A stretch of DNA of 39,555 nucleotides. Source: JBBCJT01 sp037190665 (GTDB lineage Bacteria > Pseudomonadota > Alphaproteobacteria > Acetobacterales > Acetobacteraceae). The DNA is taken from positions 1 to 39,555 of the forward strand of contig JBBCJT010000187.1 of the NCBI GenBank assembly GCA_037190665.1, in the 5' to 3' direction. A program made the translations under genes and the position numbers. Positions 23,042 to 32,300 of the stretch are shown here, one piece after another. The first letter of the stretch is position 1. Each line of letters starts with the position of its first letter. The notes beneath the pieces were generated by a model. That model had not been told where the DNA came from, did not search any database, and saw only the letters and a program-made list of their open reading frames with translations.

Positions 23042-25095
23042 GCGGCGGTGCTTTCGATGATGACGTTGCCGAGCGCATCCACCCGCGCGGTCAGGCCCGG
23101 ATCGACCACCGTGGTCGCATCCGGCTGTTCCAGGATCGCGGGGCCTTCGACGCGCGCACCCACCGGCAGGTCGAGCCGCGCATAGATCGCGGTCTCCCGC
23201 CACGCATTGCCGAACCAGACCGGCCGCGTGCCGCGCTTCGCGCCGTCCAGCGTTGCCTCCGCGCCGGGGGCCAGCGTGGTGAGATCGAAGCGCGGGCGGC
23301 GGCCGATGGCGGCGGTCCGCAGGTTGACGATGCGCGCCGGCACGCCGGGCAGCAGGCGCGAGAAGCTCGCCTGATAGGCGCGCTCGAACGCCGAGCGGAC
23401 GATGCCTTCGGTCACGCCGGTGCTGCCGGCCGAGACCTCCACCGGCAGCGGCACGGCAACCGTATGCGTCTGGCCCATGTAATGCATGTCGAGCGCGAAC
23501 AGCGTGTCGATCCGCTCCACCGGCAGGCCGGCGTCCTCGACCACCGCGCGCACGGACTTCGCTTCCGTGACCATCAGCGCGTCGAGCGCGCCCGCGTCGA
23601 TGCCGTCGAGCGAGAGGTTCACCGTGCGCACCTGATCGTGGCGGATATCGGCGATCACGCAGCCAAGCGCGGAATTGATGCCCGGGAAGCGAGGCACCAG
23701 CGCGGCCTTCAGCCCGACCTCGCGGATCAGCGCGCCGGCATGCAGCGCCCCGCCGCCGCCGAAGGGCACGGCGGCGAAGCGCGCGGGGTCGTGGCCGCGT
23801 TCGATGGAGACGAGGCGGATCGCCTTCGCCATGTGCCCGTTCGCCACGCGCAGGACCGCCTCGGCCGCCTGCATCGCATCGAGGCCGAGCGGTTTGCCGA
23901 CATGTTCGAGGATCGCGGCCTTCGCGGCCTCCACATCCAGCCGCTTCAGGCTGCCGCCGATGGGACGGTCCGCGTTGATGCGTCCGAGCACGACATTCGC
24001 ATCCGTCAGCGTCGGGCGCGTGTTGCCCTGCGCGTAGCAGACCGGGCCGGGGCGGGATCCCGCGCTCTCCGGGCCGACCTGCAGCATTCCGCCGACGTCG
24101 ACGCGCGCGATGGAACCGCCGCCGGCGCCGATGGTCGTGATCTCGATCATCGGCGTGCGGATGACCAAGCCGAAATCGATCGTCGTCTGCGCGGCAAGCG
24201 CCGTCTCGCCGTTCACCACCAGCGACACGTCGAAGGATGTCCCGCCGAGATCGCCGGTGACCACATCGGGAAAGCCCGCCGCGCGCGCGATGGCGGCCGC
24301 AGCGATCACGCCGGCGGCGGGGCCGGACAGCGCGGTGCGCACCGGCACCCGGCGGGCGGACTCCGTCGACATCACGCCGCCGTTCGACTGCACGATGTGG
24401 AAGCGGCCGGTGAAGCCGCCCCCGCGCAGCGCATCGTCCAGCTTGCCGATATAGGAGCCGACGACGGGTTGCAGATAGGCGTTCAGCGCGGTGGTCGAGC
24501 TGCGCTCGAACTCGCGGATCTCCGGCAGGATCTGGCTCGAGCAGGCGATGTGCTCGTTCGGCCAGATCGCGGCCGCCGCCTGCAACGCGGCCTGCTCATT
24601 GGCCGGATTGGCGTAGGCGTTGATGAAGACGATGGCGAGCGCCTCCGCCCCCTGCGCGAGAAGCTGCCGCACCGCCGCCTGCACCGCGTCCGTGTCCGCC
24701 GCGACCCGGACGGTGCCGTCGGCCAACGTGCGCTCCGGGACTTCGAGGCGCATGTCGCGATCCACCACCGGGATGAAATCGCCCCACAGCCCCCAGGTGC
24801 GGATGCGGTCGCGGCGACGCATCTCGATCACGTCGCGGAAGCCCCGTGTGGTGATCAGGCCGATCTTCGCGCCCTTGCGTTCCAGCAGGGCGTTGGTGCC
24901 GACGGTGGTGCCGTGCACGACGGAAGCGAGTTCGGAAACCTCCCCGAACTGTCGCAGCCCATTCATGAAGCCCACCGCCTCGTCGCCGCGGTTGGACGGC
25001 ACCTTCGCGGTGCGGAAGCTGCGGGTAGCTTCGTCGAACAGGAACAGGTCGGTGAAGGTGCCGCCGACATCGACGCCCACGGTGCGCGTGCTCAT
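23038..25095 (-). CDS. hyuA: Hydantoinase/oxoprolinase family subunit A (HyuA)
   Basis: A 685-aa ATP-dependent ring-opening subunit of the HyuA family (N-methylhydantoinase A, 5-oxoprolinase N-half, acetone/acetophenone carboxylase relatives). The ATG at 25095 gives the standard start TVGVDVGGTFTDLFLFD, the phosphate-binding loop of the ASKHA fold. Further marks are VVHGTTVGTNALLERKG (about 62-78), VTGDLGGTSFDVSLV and TIGAGGGSIARVD in the middle. Such subunits hydrolyse ATP to activate a cyclic amide or ketone with HyuB. Here both subunits are separate and overlap by 4 bases. The substrate is not evident. Confidence 0.93.
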   Translation of the reverse strand: MSTRTVGVDVGGTFTDLFLFDEATRSFRTAKVPSNRGDEAVGFMNGLRQFGEVSELASVVHGTTVGTNALLERKGAKIGLITTRGFRDVIEMRRRDRIRTWGLWGDFIPVVDRDMRLEVPERTLADGTVRVAADTDAVQAAVRQLLAQGAEALAIVFINAYANPANEQAALQAAAAIWPNEHIACSSQILPEIREFERSSTTALNAYLQPVVGSYIGKLDDALRGGGFTGRFHIVQSNGGVMSTESARRVPVRTALSGPAAGVIAAAAIARAAGFPDVVTGDLGGTSFDVSLVVNGETALAAQTTIDFGLVIRTPMIEITTIGAGGGSIARVDVGGMLQVGPESAGSRPGPVCYAQGNTRPTLTDANVVLGRINADRPIGGSLKRLDVEAAKAAILEHVGKPLGLDAMQAAEAVLRVANGHMAKAIRLVSIERGHDPARFAAVPFGGGGALHAGALIREVGLKAALVPRFPGINSALGCVIADIRHDQVRTVNLSLDGIDAGALDALMVTEAKSVRAVVEDAGLPVERIDTLFALDMHYMGQTHTVAVPLPVEVSAGSTGVTEGIVRSAFERAYQASFSRLLPGVPARIVNLRTAAIGRRPRFDLTTLAPGAEATLDGAKRGTRPVWFGNAWRETAIYARLDLPVGARVEGPAILEQPDATTVVDPGLTARVDALGNVIIESTAA

Positions 25096-26741
25096 CGCGC
25101 GTTCCCCCCGGTCACGTAGCCCAGTCGGACATCGCGCGCGGTCTTCGCGGGGTCGCGTTGCGCCGGGTCGCCCCAGCCGCCGCCGCCGGGCGTTTCCAGC
25201 CGCACGCGCTGGCCGCGCGTCAGGCGGATGTCGGTGACCTTGGACACCATGGGCGGATGGCGCGGCCCGTCCGCCGTGTCGTAGGTGAAGACGTTCGGTT
25301 GCGCCGAGGTGCCGCCGGACACGCCGAAGGGTGCGACCTTGCCGCGTTCGCCGAGCAGCGAGACGGATGCCTCGGTCAGCGTCTCGATCTCGTAGATTGC
25401 CCCCAGCCCGCCGCGATGCGCGCCCGCGCCCGCGGAATCGGGCCGCAGCGCCCATTGCGTGAACATCACCGGATAGGCCGCCTCCAGGATCTCCGCTGGC
25501 GGGATCGTGGCGGTCGAGATCGGATTGTTGGCGTGGTTCAACCCGTCGCTCTCCGGGTTGCCGCCGAGCCCGCCGCCGAAGAAGCAGAACATCACCCAAG
25601 GCTTGCCGTCCGGTCGCTTGCCGGCGATCGACAGCGCGTTGATGGTGCCGAACGGGCCGGCCGTGGCGCGTGCGGGATCGGCCTTGGCCAGCGCACCGAA
25701 GATCACGCCGACGAGGCGCAGCACCGTCTCCGTATAACCCGCCACCGGATGCGGCGCGCCGATGCCGAGCAGCGTGGTCTCCGGCACGATGAAGGTGATC
25801 GGCCGCAGGCAGCCGGCATTGGCCGGCACCTCGGTGAAGACATGCTTCAGCGCCACGTAGCATCCGGCGATGGTGGTCGCGCGACTGATGCCGACAGGCC
25901 CGAGCGGCGGCGGGGAGGAGCGGGAGAAATCCAGCACCATCGTCTCGCCCTTGATGGTCAGGTCGAGCGCGATGGTCAGCGTCTCGTCGACGATGCCGTC
26001 ATTGTCGAGCACGTCCTCGAACACGTAGGTGCCATCGGGCAGGCTCGCGATGGCGGCGCGCATCAGCGCCTCGGCGCGGCTGGAGAAGGCGTCGAACGCG
26101 CCCTGCACCAGGGCCTCGCCGTACTCGTCGATCAGCGCCGCCAGCCGCCGTTCGCCGAGATCGAGCGCGTTGAGCTGGCCGTTGAGATCGCCCCAGTTGG
26201 ACACGGGCAGGCGCGTATTCGCCGCGAGGATATCGACGATGTCCTGATTGATCTTGCCATCGCGCATCAGATGCACCGGCGGCAGGCGGAAGCCTTCCTG
26301 ATAGCTTTCCGTCGCCTTGGGATTGTAGCCGCCGGGCACGTTGCCGCCGACATCGAGCCAGTGCCCGACCGAGGCCATCCAGCAGAACAGCTTGCCCTGC
26401 CGGAAGATCGGCCGCACCAGCCGGAAATCGTTCAGATGCGTGCCGCCCTCGTAGGGATCGTTGAAGATCCAGGTATCGCCGGGGCGCAGCCCGCCGACCT
26501 TGGCCACGCGGTCGATCACCGCCTTCACTGCGAACGCCATCGCGCCGACGAAGATCGGCAGGCCGGATGTGCCCTGCACCAGCGTCTCGCCGGTTTCGGC
26601 GTGGTAGAGGCCGTGGCAGGCGTCCTTCGCCTCCGCGATGATCGGGTTGAAGGCGGAGCGGAACAGGGTGGCGTCCATCTCGTCCGCGATGCCTTCGAGG
26701 CGGCCTTTCAGGATGGCGAGCGTGACGGGATCGGGGGTCAT
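25092..26741 (-). CDS. hyuB: Hydantoinase/oxoprolinase family subunit B (HyuB)
   Basis: A 549-aa partner of HyuA. Typical segments: DPVTLAILKGRLEGIADEMD at the N-terminus, IFNDPYEGGTHLNDFRLVRP (about 92-111), FFGGGLGGNPESDGLNHANN near the middle-end, and TPGGGGWGDP before the C-terminus. The complex opens hydantoins, 5-oxoproline or related rings using ATP, in the cytoplasm. Its start overlaps the lyase stop (ATGA) and its stop overlaps hyuA. The context with an acid transporter and dehydratases points to a carbon-source pathway rather than glutathione turnover. Confidence 0.93.
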   Translation of the reverse strand: MTPDPVTLAILKGRLEGIADEMDATLFRSAFNPIIAEAKDACHGLYHAETGETLVQGTSGLPIFVGAMAFAVKAVIDRVAKVGGLRPGDTWIFNDPYEGGTHLNDFRLVRPIFRQGKLFCWMASVGHWLDVGGNVPGGYNPKATESYQEGFRLPPVHLMRDGKINQDIVDILAANTRLPVSNWGDLNGQLNALDLGERRLAALIDEYGEALVQGAFDAFSSRAEALMRAAIASLPDGTYVFEDVLDNDGIVDETLTIALDLTIKGETMVLDFSRSSPPPLGPVGISRATTIAGCYVALKHVFTEVPANAGCLRPITFIVPETTLLGIGAPHPVAGYTETVLRLVGVIFGALAKADPARATAGPFGTINALSIAGKRPDGKPWVMFCFFGGGLGGNPESDGLNHANNPISTATIPPAEILEAAYPVMFTQWALRPDSAGAGAHRGGLGAIYEIETLTEASVSLLGERGKVAPFGVSGGTSAQPNVFTYDTADGPRHPPMVSKVTDIRLTRGQRVRLETPGGGGWGDPAQRDPAKTARDVRLGYVTGGNAR

Positions 26742-27604
26742 GCGCCGGGGTCCTCGTAGCTTCTGCCGGCTTCCAGCATCTCGGGCGTGCCGATCAGCGC
26801 GTTGAGGCCGTTGAAATCGAACATGCGGTCAGCGAAGGGCCTGTTGCTGCCGTTCGCGGCGAGCGAGGCGTAGTAGTCGCGTGCGGTGCGCGCGATGGCG
26901 CGCACGATGCCGCCGGGGAAGATGACGAGGCTGAAGCCGATCTCGCCCAGCTCCGCGCCGGTGGAAATCGGCGTCTCGCCGCCTTCCACCATGTTCGCCA
27001 TCAGCGGTGTCTTGCCCCCGAGCGTGGCGACGACCTCGCGCATCTGGGCGAGGTCTCTCGGCGCTTCCACGAATAGCACGTCGGCCCCGGCCTCGGCATA
27101 CCGGCCCGCGCGGTCCAGCGCAGCGGCGAAGCCTTCGACGGCGATGGCGTCGGTGCGGGCGATGATCAGCGTCTCGCGGTCGTGGCGCGCATCCACGGCC
27201 GCGCGGATCTTGCCGACCATCTCCCCGGCGCTGATCAGTGCCTTGCCCTGCAGATGCCCGCACCGCTTGGGCAGGGTCTGGTCCTCGATCTGCAGCGCGT
27301 TCGCCCCGGCGCGTTCGTACAGCCGCACCGTGCGCTGCACGTTGAGCGCGTTGCCGTGGCCGTTATCGGCATCGACGACGAGCGGGAGCCGTACGCGGTC
27401 GCGGATCAGCGCGACCGTGTCGGCCACCTCCGTCATCGTGGCCAGCCCGATATCCGGCCGGCCGAGGCGCGTGTAGGCGATGGCCGCGCCGGAGACATAG
27501 GCGGCCTCGAACCCCGCCGCCTCGGCGAGGCTCGCGGTAAGTGCGTCGTACACGCCCGGTGCGATGACGGGGCGGTCGCCGGCGAGGCGCTGGCGGAGGG
27601 TCAT
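26738..27604 (-). CDS. Isocitrate lyase/PEP mutase superfamily lyase
   Basis: A 288-aa TIM-barrel protein. The metal-binding VVDADNGHGNALNV (D78, D80) and the gating loop LPKRCGHLQGK with C115 are both present. The Cys in KRCGH is the general acid of true C-C lyases (methylisocitrate lyase, dimethylmalate lyase, isocitrate lyase), so lyase activity on a 2-alkylmalate-like acid is more likely than phosphonate chemistry; that choice is inference. Products of such enzymes are pyruvate or glyoxylate plus another acid. The ATG at 27604 overlaps the MmgE/PrpD stop. Neighbouring dehydratases fit a methylcitrate-like sequence of reactions. Confidence 0.9.
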   Translation of the reverse strand: MTLRQRLAGDRPVIAPGVYDALTASLAEAAGFEAAYVSGAAIAYTRLGRPDIGLATMTEVADTVALIRDRVRLPLVVDADNGHGNALNVQRTVRLYERAGANALQIEDQTLPKRCGHLQGKALISAGEMVGKIRAAVDARHDRETLIIARTDAIAVEGFAAALDRAGRYAEAGADVLFVEAPRDLAQMREVVATLGGKTPLMANMVEGGETPISTGAELGEIGFSLVIFPGGIVRAIARTARDYYASLAANGSNRPFADRMFDFNGLNALIGTPEMLEAGRSYEDPGA

Positions 27605-29013
27605 GCCTTGCCTCCCGCCGGTTCGGCGAGCAGGGCGTGCAGGGGCGCGAGATCGGCGGCGCGCTCGATGCCGTTCACCGTGTCCTCGATGCGCGCCGCA
27701 TGCGTGGCGCCCCAGACCGGATCGGCCAGTTCGTGGAACTTCGCGGCGATCTCCTCGGCGCGGTACGGGTCTTCCGTGTCGCCGCGATTGGTCTCCACCG
27801 CCGCCGTGCGCTCGCTGCCGTCGCGTATCAGCACGCGCAGCCGCGCCGGGCGCAGCGCGGGCAGGCGCGCGGTCAGCGCCGGGTCCTCGCGCACGACGAT
27901 GCGCGCCGCGAGGGCGAGCGTTCGTTCGTTCGCCAGCGCCGGCGCGCGGAAGGCCGGCACGCTCGCCGCACCGTGGACGATGGAGGTGGCGAGCGCGAAG
28001 GGCAGGGAGAACTTCGCCGACAGCATGTTGCGCGGTTGCGGCAGATCGAGCTGCGCCGCCCAGACATAGGTATCGACCTCGATTCGCTCGATGGCGTCGG
28101 GGTCGAGCCTCGCCTCTGCCTGCAACAGCGCCAGCGCATCCAGCGCGCCGTGCGTGTAGCGGCAGGCGGCGTGGCGCTTGAAGTAGTTCTGCGCGATCTC
28201 CCAGCGTTCGCCCAGCGCGTCCGTCATCGCCGCCGGATCGAAACCCTCCGCGATGATGCCGCCGTAGACGGAGCCGACGCCGTCCGCCTCGCCCGTGAAG
28301 CCCGCCTGCGCGAGGTCCCATGCGACGAGGCCGAGCTGGTTGGACAGGCCGGTGTAGGTGTTCCGCACCGTCGCGCCTTCCAGCATCGTCCGCCGGCTGG
28401 TGGACAGGCCGAAGGAGGACGCGATGCTGATCGCCTCCGCCATTTGCGCCGCGTTCGCGCGGCCGAGCACGGCGGCGGTCAGCGCAGCACCGACCGTGCC
28501 CCAGGTGCCGTGCGGATGCATCGTCACGCGCAGCCTGCTCGCGATGCCGATGCGCGCGCCGATCTCGTAGCCGAGTGCGATGGCGGCGAGCAGCGTGGCG
28601 CCGGACACAGGGCGATCCGCAGCGGCAGCCAGCGCGGCGGGCACGACATGCATGCCGGGATGGCCGCGCGCGTACTGGTTGCCCTCGTCCAGCTCCAGCA
28701 TCGTGCCTGCCGTGCCGTTGACGAAGGCGGCTGCATGCGGCGACAGGCGCACGCCGCCGGCGATGGCGGGCACCTTGCCGGGCTGCGTCGCGGCCAGGCG
28801 CGGCAGCAGCGCGCCGAGTTCCGGTTCCTGCATGCCCGACGCGATCACACCGATGCTGTCGAGCAGCACCAGCCGTGCGCGCGCGCGAACGACCTCAGGC
28901 AAGGCGGTCGGATCAAGCCCGGCGGCGAAACCACCCCAACGGTCGAGCCAGGCCGGGCGCGTCTGGCGCAGCAATTCGGTTGCCGGAAGGATGCCGGGGG
29001 TGACGATGCTCAT
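27601..29013 (-). CDS. MmgE/PrpD family dehydratase
   Basis: A 470-aa protein of the family that includes 2-methylcitrate dehydratase PrpD and cis-aconitate decarboxylase. Visible family features are ELDEGNQYARGHPGMHVVPA (about 106-125), TMHPHGTWGTVGAALTAAVL, and RHAACRYTHGALDAL near the position of the catalytic lid. It would add or remove water (or CO2) from a tricarboxylic or branched dicarboxylic acid. It begins 9 bp after livF and overlaps the lyase gene downstream by 4 bases, tying the transporter to the catabolic genes. Confidence 0.9.
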   Translation of the reverse strand: MSIVTPGILPATELLRQTRPAWLDRWGGFAAGLDPTALPEVVRARARLVLLDSIGVIASGMQEPELGALLPRLAATQPGKVPAIAGGVRLSPHAAAFVNGTAGTMLELDEGNQYARGHPGMHVVPAALAAAADRPVSGATLLAAIALGYEIGARIGIASRLRVTMHPHGTWGTVGAALTAAVLGRANAAQMAEAISIASSFGLSTSRRTMLEGATVRNTYTGLSNQLGLVAWDLAQAGFTGEADGVGSVYGGIIAEGFDPAAMTDALGERWEIAQNYFKRHAACRYTHGALDALALLQAEARLDPDAIERIEVDTYVWAAQLDLPQPRNMLSAKFSLPFALATSIVHGAASVPAFRAPALANERTLALAARIVVREDPALTARLPALRPARLRVLIRDGSERTAAVETNRGDTEDPYRAEEIAAKFHELADPVWGATHAARIEDTVNGIERAADLAPLHALLAEPAGGKA

Positions 29014-29022
29014 CAGGGGGCC

Positions 29023-29724
29023 TCACAAGCCGAGATAGACGCGGCGCAGTTCTGGGTCCTCGCGCAGCGTGGCGGCGGGACCGTGCATGGCGAAGACACC
29101 GTGTTCGAGGATGAAGCCGCGTGTGGCGACCTCCAGCGACTGCACCACGTTCTGCTCCACCAGCAGGATGGGCAGCCCGTCCGCGTTCAGCCGCCGGATC
29201 AGATTGAACATCTCCTCCACCAGCAGCGGGGAGAGGCCGAGCGAGGGTTCGTCGAGGATCAGCAGCCGCGGTTCGGCCATCAGGCCACGGCCGATGGCGA
29301 GCATCTGCTGCTCGCCGCCCGACAGCGTGCCGGCGTACTGGCCCGCGCGCTCGCGCAGCCGGGGGAAGGTGTCGAAGACGCGATCGAGGTTGCGGGTGCG
29401 GTTGGCGCATCCGCGACGGTAGGAGCCGAGTTCCAGGTTCTCCCGTACGTTCATGTTCGGGAAGATGCGCCGCCCCTCGGGCACGTGGATCAGCCCCGCC
29501 TCGACGATCGTCGCCGGATCGGCTCGATCGAGCCGTTTGCCGTCGAAGGTGATGCTGCCCGCGCGCGCCGGCAGCACGCCGGAGAGCACGTTGTTCAGCG
29601 TGGTCTTGCCGACGCCGTTCGCGCCCAGAACCGCGACGATCTCGCCGTCGGCGACCGTGACGTCGAGGCCGCGCAGGATCTCCACCTGGCCGTAGCCGGC
29701 GCGCAGGCCGCTGACCTCAAGCAT
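29023..29724 (-). CDS. livF: Branched-chain-type ABC importer ATPase LivF
   Basis: A 233-aa ABC ATPase of the HAAT (Liv) group. Walker A is GANGVGKTT (about 34-42), the signature is LSGGEQQ, and Walker B is LLILDEPSLGLSP. It drives import together with LivG and the two permeases. The start overlaps the livG stop by 8 bases. The last residues (ELRRVYLGL) match the usual LivF end. Confidence 0.93.
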   Translation of the reverse strand: MLEVSGLRAGYGQVEILRGLDVTVADGEIVAVLGANGVGKTTLNNVLSGVLPARAGSITFDGKRLDRADPATIVEAGLIHVPEGRRIFPNMNVRENLELGSYRRGCANRTRNLDRVFDTFPRLRERAGQYAGTLSGGEQQMLAIGRGLMAEPRLLILDEPSLGLSPLLVEEMFNLIRRLNADGLPILLVEQNVVQSLEVATRGFILEHGVFAMHGPAATLREDPELRRVYLGL

Positions 29725-30466
29725 GCGTGCCTCCTGCGGCGATGCGGGCGGCCGCGCCGTGGCCGAGATAGGCTTCGATCACCTTCGGGTCGGCCGTGAC
29801 CTCGCGCGGCGCGCCGGCGGCGATCATCCGCCCGCTCGCCAGCACGTGGACGTGGTCGCAGAGGTTCATCACCGCCTGCATCACATGCTCGATCATCAGG
29901 ATCGAGATGCCGCGGTCGCGGATGCCGCGGATCACCGGGATGATGTCGCGCACCTCGGAGGGGTTGAGCCCGGCCAGCACCTCGTCGAGCAGCAGCAGGC
30001 GCGGTTGGGTGGCGAGCGCGCGGGCCAGTTCCAGCCGTTTGCGGCCGGCTACCGTCAGCGCGGCGGCCTGCGCGTCGAGCATCGGGGTAAGGCCCACCTC
30101 CTGCGCGACCGCCTCGGCCACGCGGATCGCGTCCGCGCGCGCGGCGTGCCGGAGATAGGCGCCGACGGCGATGTTCTCGCGCACGCTCAGCCCCGCGAAG
30201 GGCTGCACGATCTGGAAGGTTCGCGCCATGCCGCGCGCGGCGCGGCGGTGCGGCGGCTCGTTGGTCACGTCCTCGCCGGCGAAGTGTACGCGCCCGGTGC
30301 TCGGCGGCAGGAAGCCGGAGACGAGGCTGAACAGCGTCGTCTTGCCGGCGCCGTTCGGGCCGATCAGGCCGATCAGCCCGCCCTCGGGCACGCTGAGCGA
30401 GGCGTTGTCCACCGCGAGCAGCCCGCCGAAGCGGCGCGACAGGTTCTCCGCGCGCAGAAGGCTCAT
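29717..30466 (-). CDS. livG: Branched-chain-type ABC importer ATPase LivG
   Basis: A 249-aa ABC ATPase. The ATG at 30466 overlaps the livM stop (ATGA). Walker A is GPNGAGKTT, Walker B is LLLLDEVLAGLNPSE. The signature region is LTVAGRKRLELARAL rather than the usual LSxGQ, a variant I associate with some proteobacterial LivG-like proteins. The family insert PPHRRAARGMARTFQIVQPF is present. It works with LivF as a heterodimer at the inner membrane. Confidence 0.92.
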   Translation of the reverse strand: MSLLRAENLSRRFGGLLAVDNASLSVPEGGLIGLIGPNGAGKTTLFSLVSGFLPPSTGRVHFAGEDVTNEPPHRRAARGMARTFQIVQPFAGLSVRENIAVGAYLRHAARADAIRVAEAVAQEVGLTPMLDAQAAALTVAGRKRLELARALATQPRLLLLDEVLAGLNPSEVRDIIPVIRGIRDRGISILMIEHVMQAVMNLCDHVHVLASGRMIAAGAPREVTADPKVIEAYLGHGAAARIAAGGTHA

Positions 30467-31431
30467 CTTGCGCCTCTCCGCAGCACGCGCCGCAATCCGC
30501 CCATCACCCCGGTCGGCAGGAAGGCGACGCCGAGGATGAGCAGCACGCCGAAGAAGATGAGGTCCACGCCCGGTACCGGCCCGGCCGCGCCATGCAGCGC
30601 CATCTTCACGATTTCGCCCAGCCCATGCAGCGCCAGCGCGCCGATCACGGGACCAAGCACGGTGCCGGCGCCGCCGAGGATGGCGGCGATCAGCACCTCC
30701 ACCGAGATCCAGGTGCCGTAGGCGATGTTGGCGTCGAGATAGAGGAAGTTCTGGGTGTACAGGCAGCCTGCCGCAGCGGTGATCGCACCCGACAGCGCGA
30801 TCGCGATCAGCTTGGTACGCAGCACGTCCACACCCAGTGCGCGGGCGGCGTCCTCGTTCTCGCGCACCGCCACCAGCCGCGCGCCCAGCCGGCCGCGTGC
30901 GATCCACGCCGTCAGCCCCAGCACGCCGGCGACAACGAGGACCAGCAGCCACAGGAAGGCGGCGCGGGAGGGGAATTGCAGGTTGCCGATGCCGGGCTCC
31001 AGCTTGACCAGAAGTCCCGCCGCGCCGCCGGTGAAGTCGGATGCGTTGGCGAGGATGCGCAGCACCTCGGCGAAGGCGAGGGTGACGAGCGCGAAGTACG
31101 ATCCGCGCAGCCGGGCGCGGAAGGACAGCACGCCGATGATCCAGCCCACCGCGGCACCCAGCGCGATGCCAACGGCGAGCCCGACCCAGGCGTTCACGCC
31201 GTAGCGGATCTGCAGGACCGCCGTGGCATAGGCGCCGGTGCCGAAGAAGGCGGCATGGCCGAAGGAGAACTGCCCGGCATAGCCGCCGAGGATGTTCCAG
31301 CCCTGCGCGGCGAGCGCGATGATCAGCGAGGTGACGAGGAAGTTGAGCAGGATGTTGGAGGCAACCAGCGGCGCCACCGCCAGGACCGCCAGCAATGCGG
31401 CGGCCAGCACCGCCTCCCGCCGGTCCATCAT
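30463..31431 (-). CDS. livM: Branched-chain-type ABC importer permease LivM
   Basis: A 322-aa membrane protein with about 8-10 hydrophobic segments. The N-terminal GWNILGGYAGQFSFGHAAFFGTGAY motif is diagnostic of LivM. The conserved cytoplasmic EAA-like loop with AARALGVDVLRTKLIAIALS contacts the ATPases. Starts at ATG 31431 or 31428 are both possible; the 4-base overlap with livH favours 31431. Confidence 0.93.
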   Translation of the reverse strand: MMDRREAVLAAALLAVLAVAPLVASNILLNFLVTSLIIALAAQGWNILGGYAGQFSFGHAAFFGTGAYATAVLQIRYGVNAWVGLAVGIALGAAVGWIIGVLSFRARLRGSYFALVTLAFAEVLRILANASDFTGGAAGLLVKLEPGIGNLQFPSRAAFLWLLVLVVAGVLGLTAWIARGRLGARLVAVRENEDAARALGVDVLRTKLIAIALSGAITAAAGCLYTQNFLYLDANIAYGTWISVEVLIAAILGGAGTVLGPVIGALALHGLGEIVKMALHGAAGPVPGVDLIFFGVLLILGVAFLPTGVMGGLRRVLRRGAR

Positions 31432-32300
31432 GCGCCTGCCCCGAACAGCCCGGTGGGGCGCAGCAGCAGCACCAGGATGAAGATGAGGAAGATGCCGAGC
31501 TGGCCGAGGCTGTCACCCAGCAGCAGCCCGCCCAGCCCCTCCACCACGCCGATGAACAGCCCGCCGATCAGCGCGCCGGGGATCGAGCCCATGCCGCCGA
31601 GGACGACGATGGTGAAGGCCACCAGCACGAAGGCGTTGCCGACGCGCGGGTTCACGTAGAAGGTCGGCAGCAGCAGGCAGGCGGCGACCGCCACGCAGGC
31701 GGCGCCGAGGCCGAAGGTCACCGCGTAGATGTGCTGCGGGTCGATGCCGCAGAACTGCGCGCCGCGCTTCTCCTTCGCCACCGCGCGGATGGCGCGGCCC
31801 GTGTCGGTGCGTGCCAGCAGCACCCACAGCAGCGCGGCGGTGAGCAGCACCACGATGAAGCCGATCAGCCGCGGCCGCGACAGCAGCATCGGCCCCAGCT
31901 CCACCACGTCGAACGCCGCATCGCCGCCGAGGCTGCGCGTATCGGACCGGAAGATGGCGAGCATCGCGTTTTCCAGCACGATCGCGAGGCCGAGCGTGAC
32001 CAGCAGCGTGTTGCCGTCGTCGCCGTGGCTCGCCGGGCCGATCACCCACCGCTGCACCGCGTAGCCGATCAGGAAAAAGATGGCGGCGAGCGGCAGAATC
32101 GACAGGTATGGATCCAGCCCGAACGCCGCATGCAGCCCCCAGGCGGCGAACATCGCGCAGGTGAGCATCGCCCCGTGGGCGAAGTTCACGATGTGCAGCA
32201 CGCCGTAGACGAGGGTCAGCCCGAGCGCGATCAGGGCATAGGCCGCGCCGGCGAGGAGGCCGTTGACCACGGCCTCCGCGATGAGTTCGGGCGGGAGCAT
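31428..32300 (-). CDS. livH: Branched-chain-type ABC importer permease LivH
   Basis: A 290-aa membrane protein with the LivH opening NGLLAGAAYALIALGLTLVYGVLHIVNFAHG (about residues 14-44) and the IRAVAKEKRGAQFCGID loop that meets the ATPases. GGMGSIPGALIGGLFIGVVE near the end is also typical. Its start codon shares one base with the livK stop (TGATG). Confidence 0.93.
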   Translation of the reverse strand: MLPPELIAEAVVNGLLAGAAYALIALGLTLVYGVLHIVNFAHGAMLTCAMFAAWGLHAAFGLDPYLSILPLAAIFFLIGYAVQRWVIGPASHGDDGNTLLVTLGLAIVLENAMLAIFRSDTRSLGGDAAFDVVELGPMLLSRPRLIGFIVVLLTAALLWVLLARTDTGRAIRAVAKEKRGAQFCGIDPQHIYAVTFGLGAACVAVAACLLLPTFYVNPRVGNAFVLVAFTIVVLGGMGSIPGALIGGLFIGVVEGLGGLLLGDSLGQLGIFLIFILVLLLRPTGLFGAGA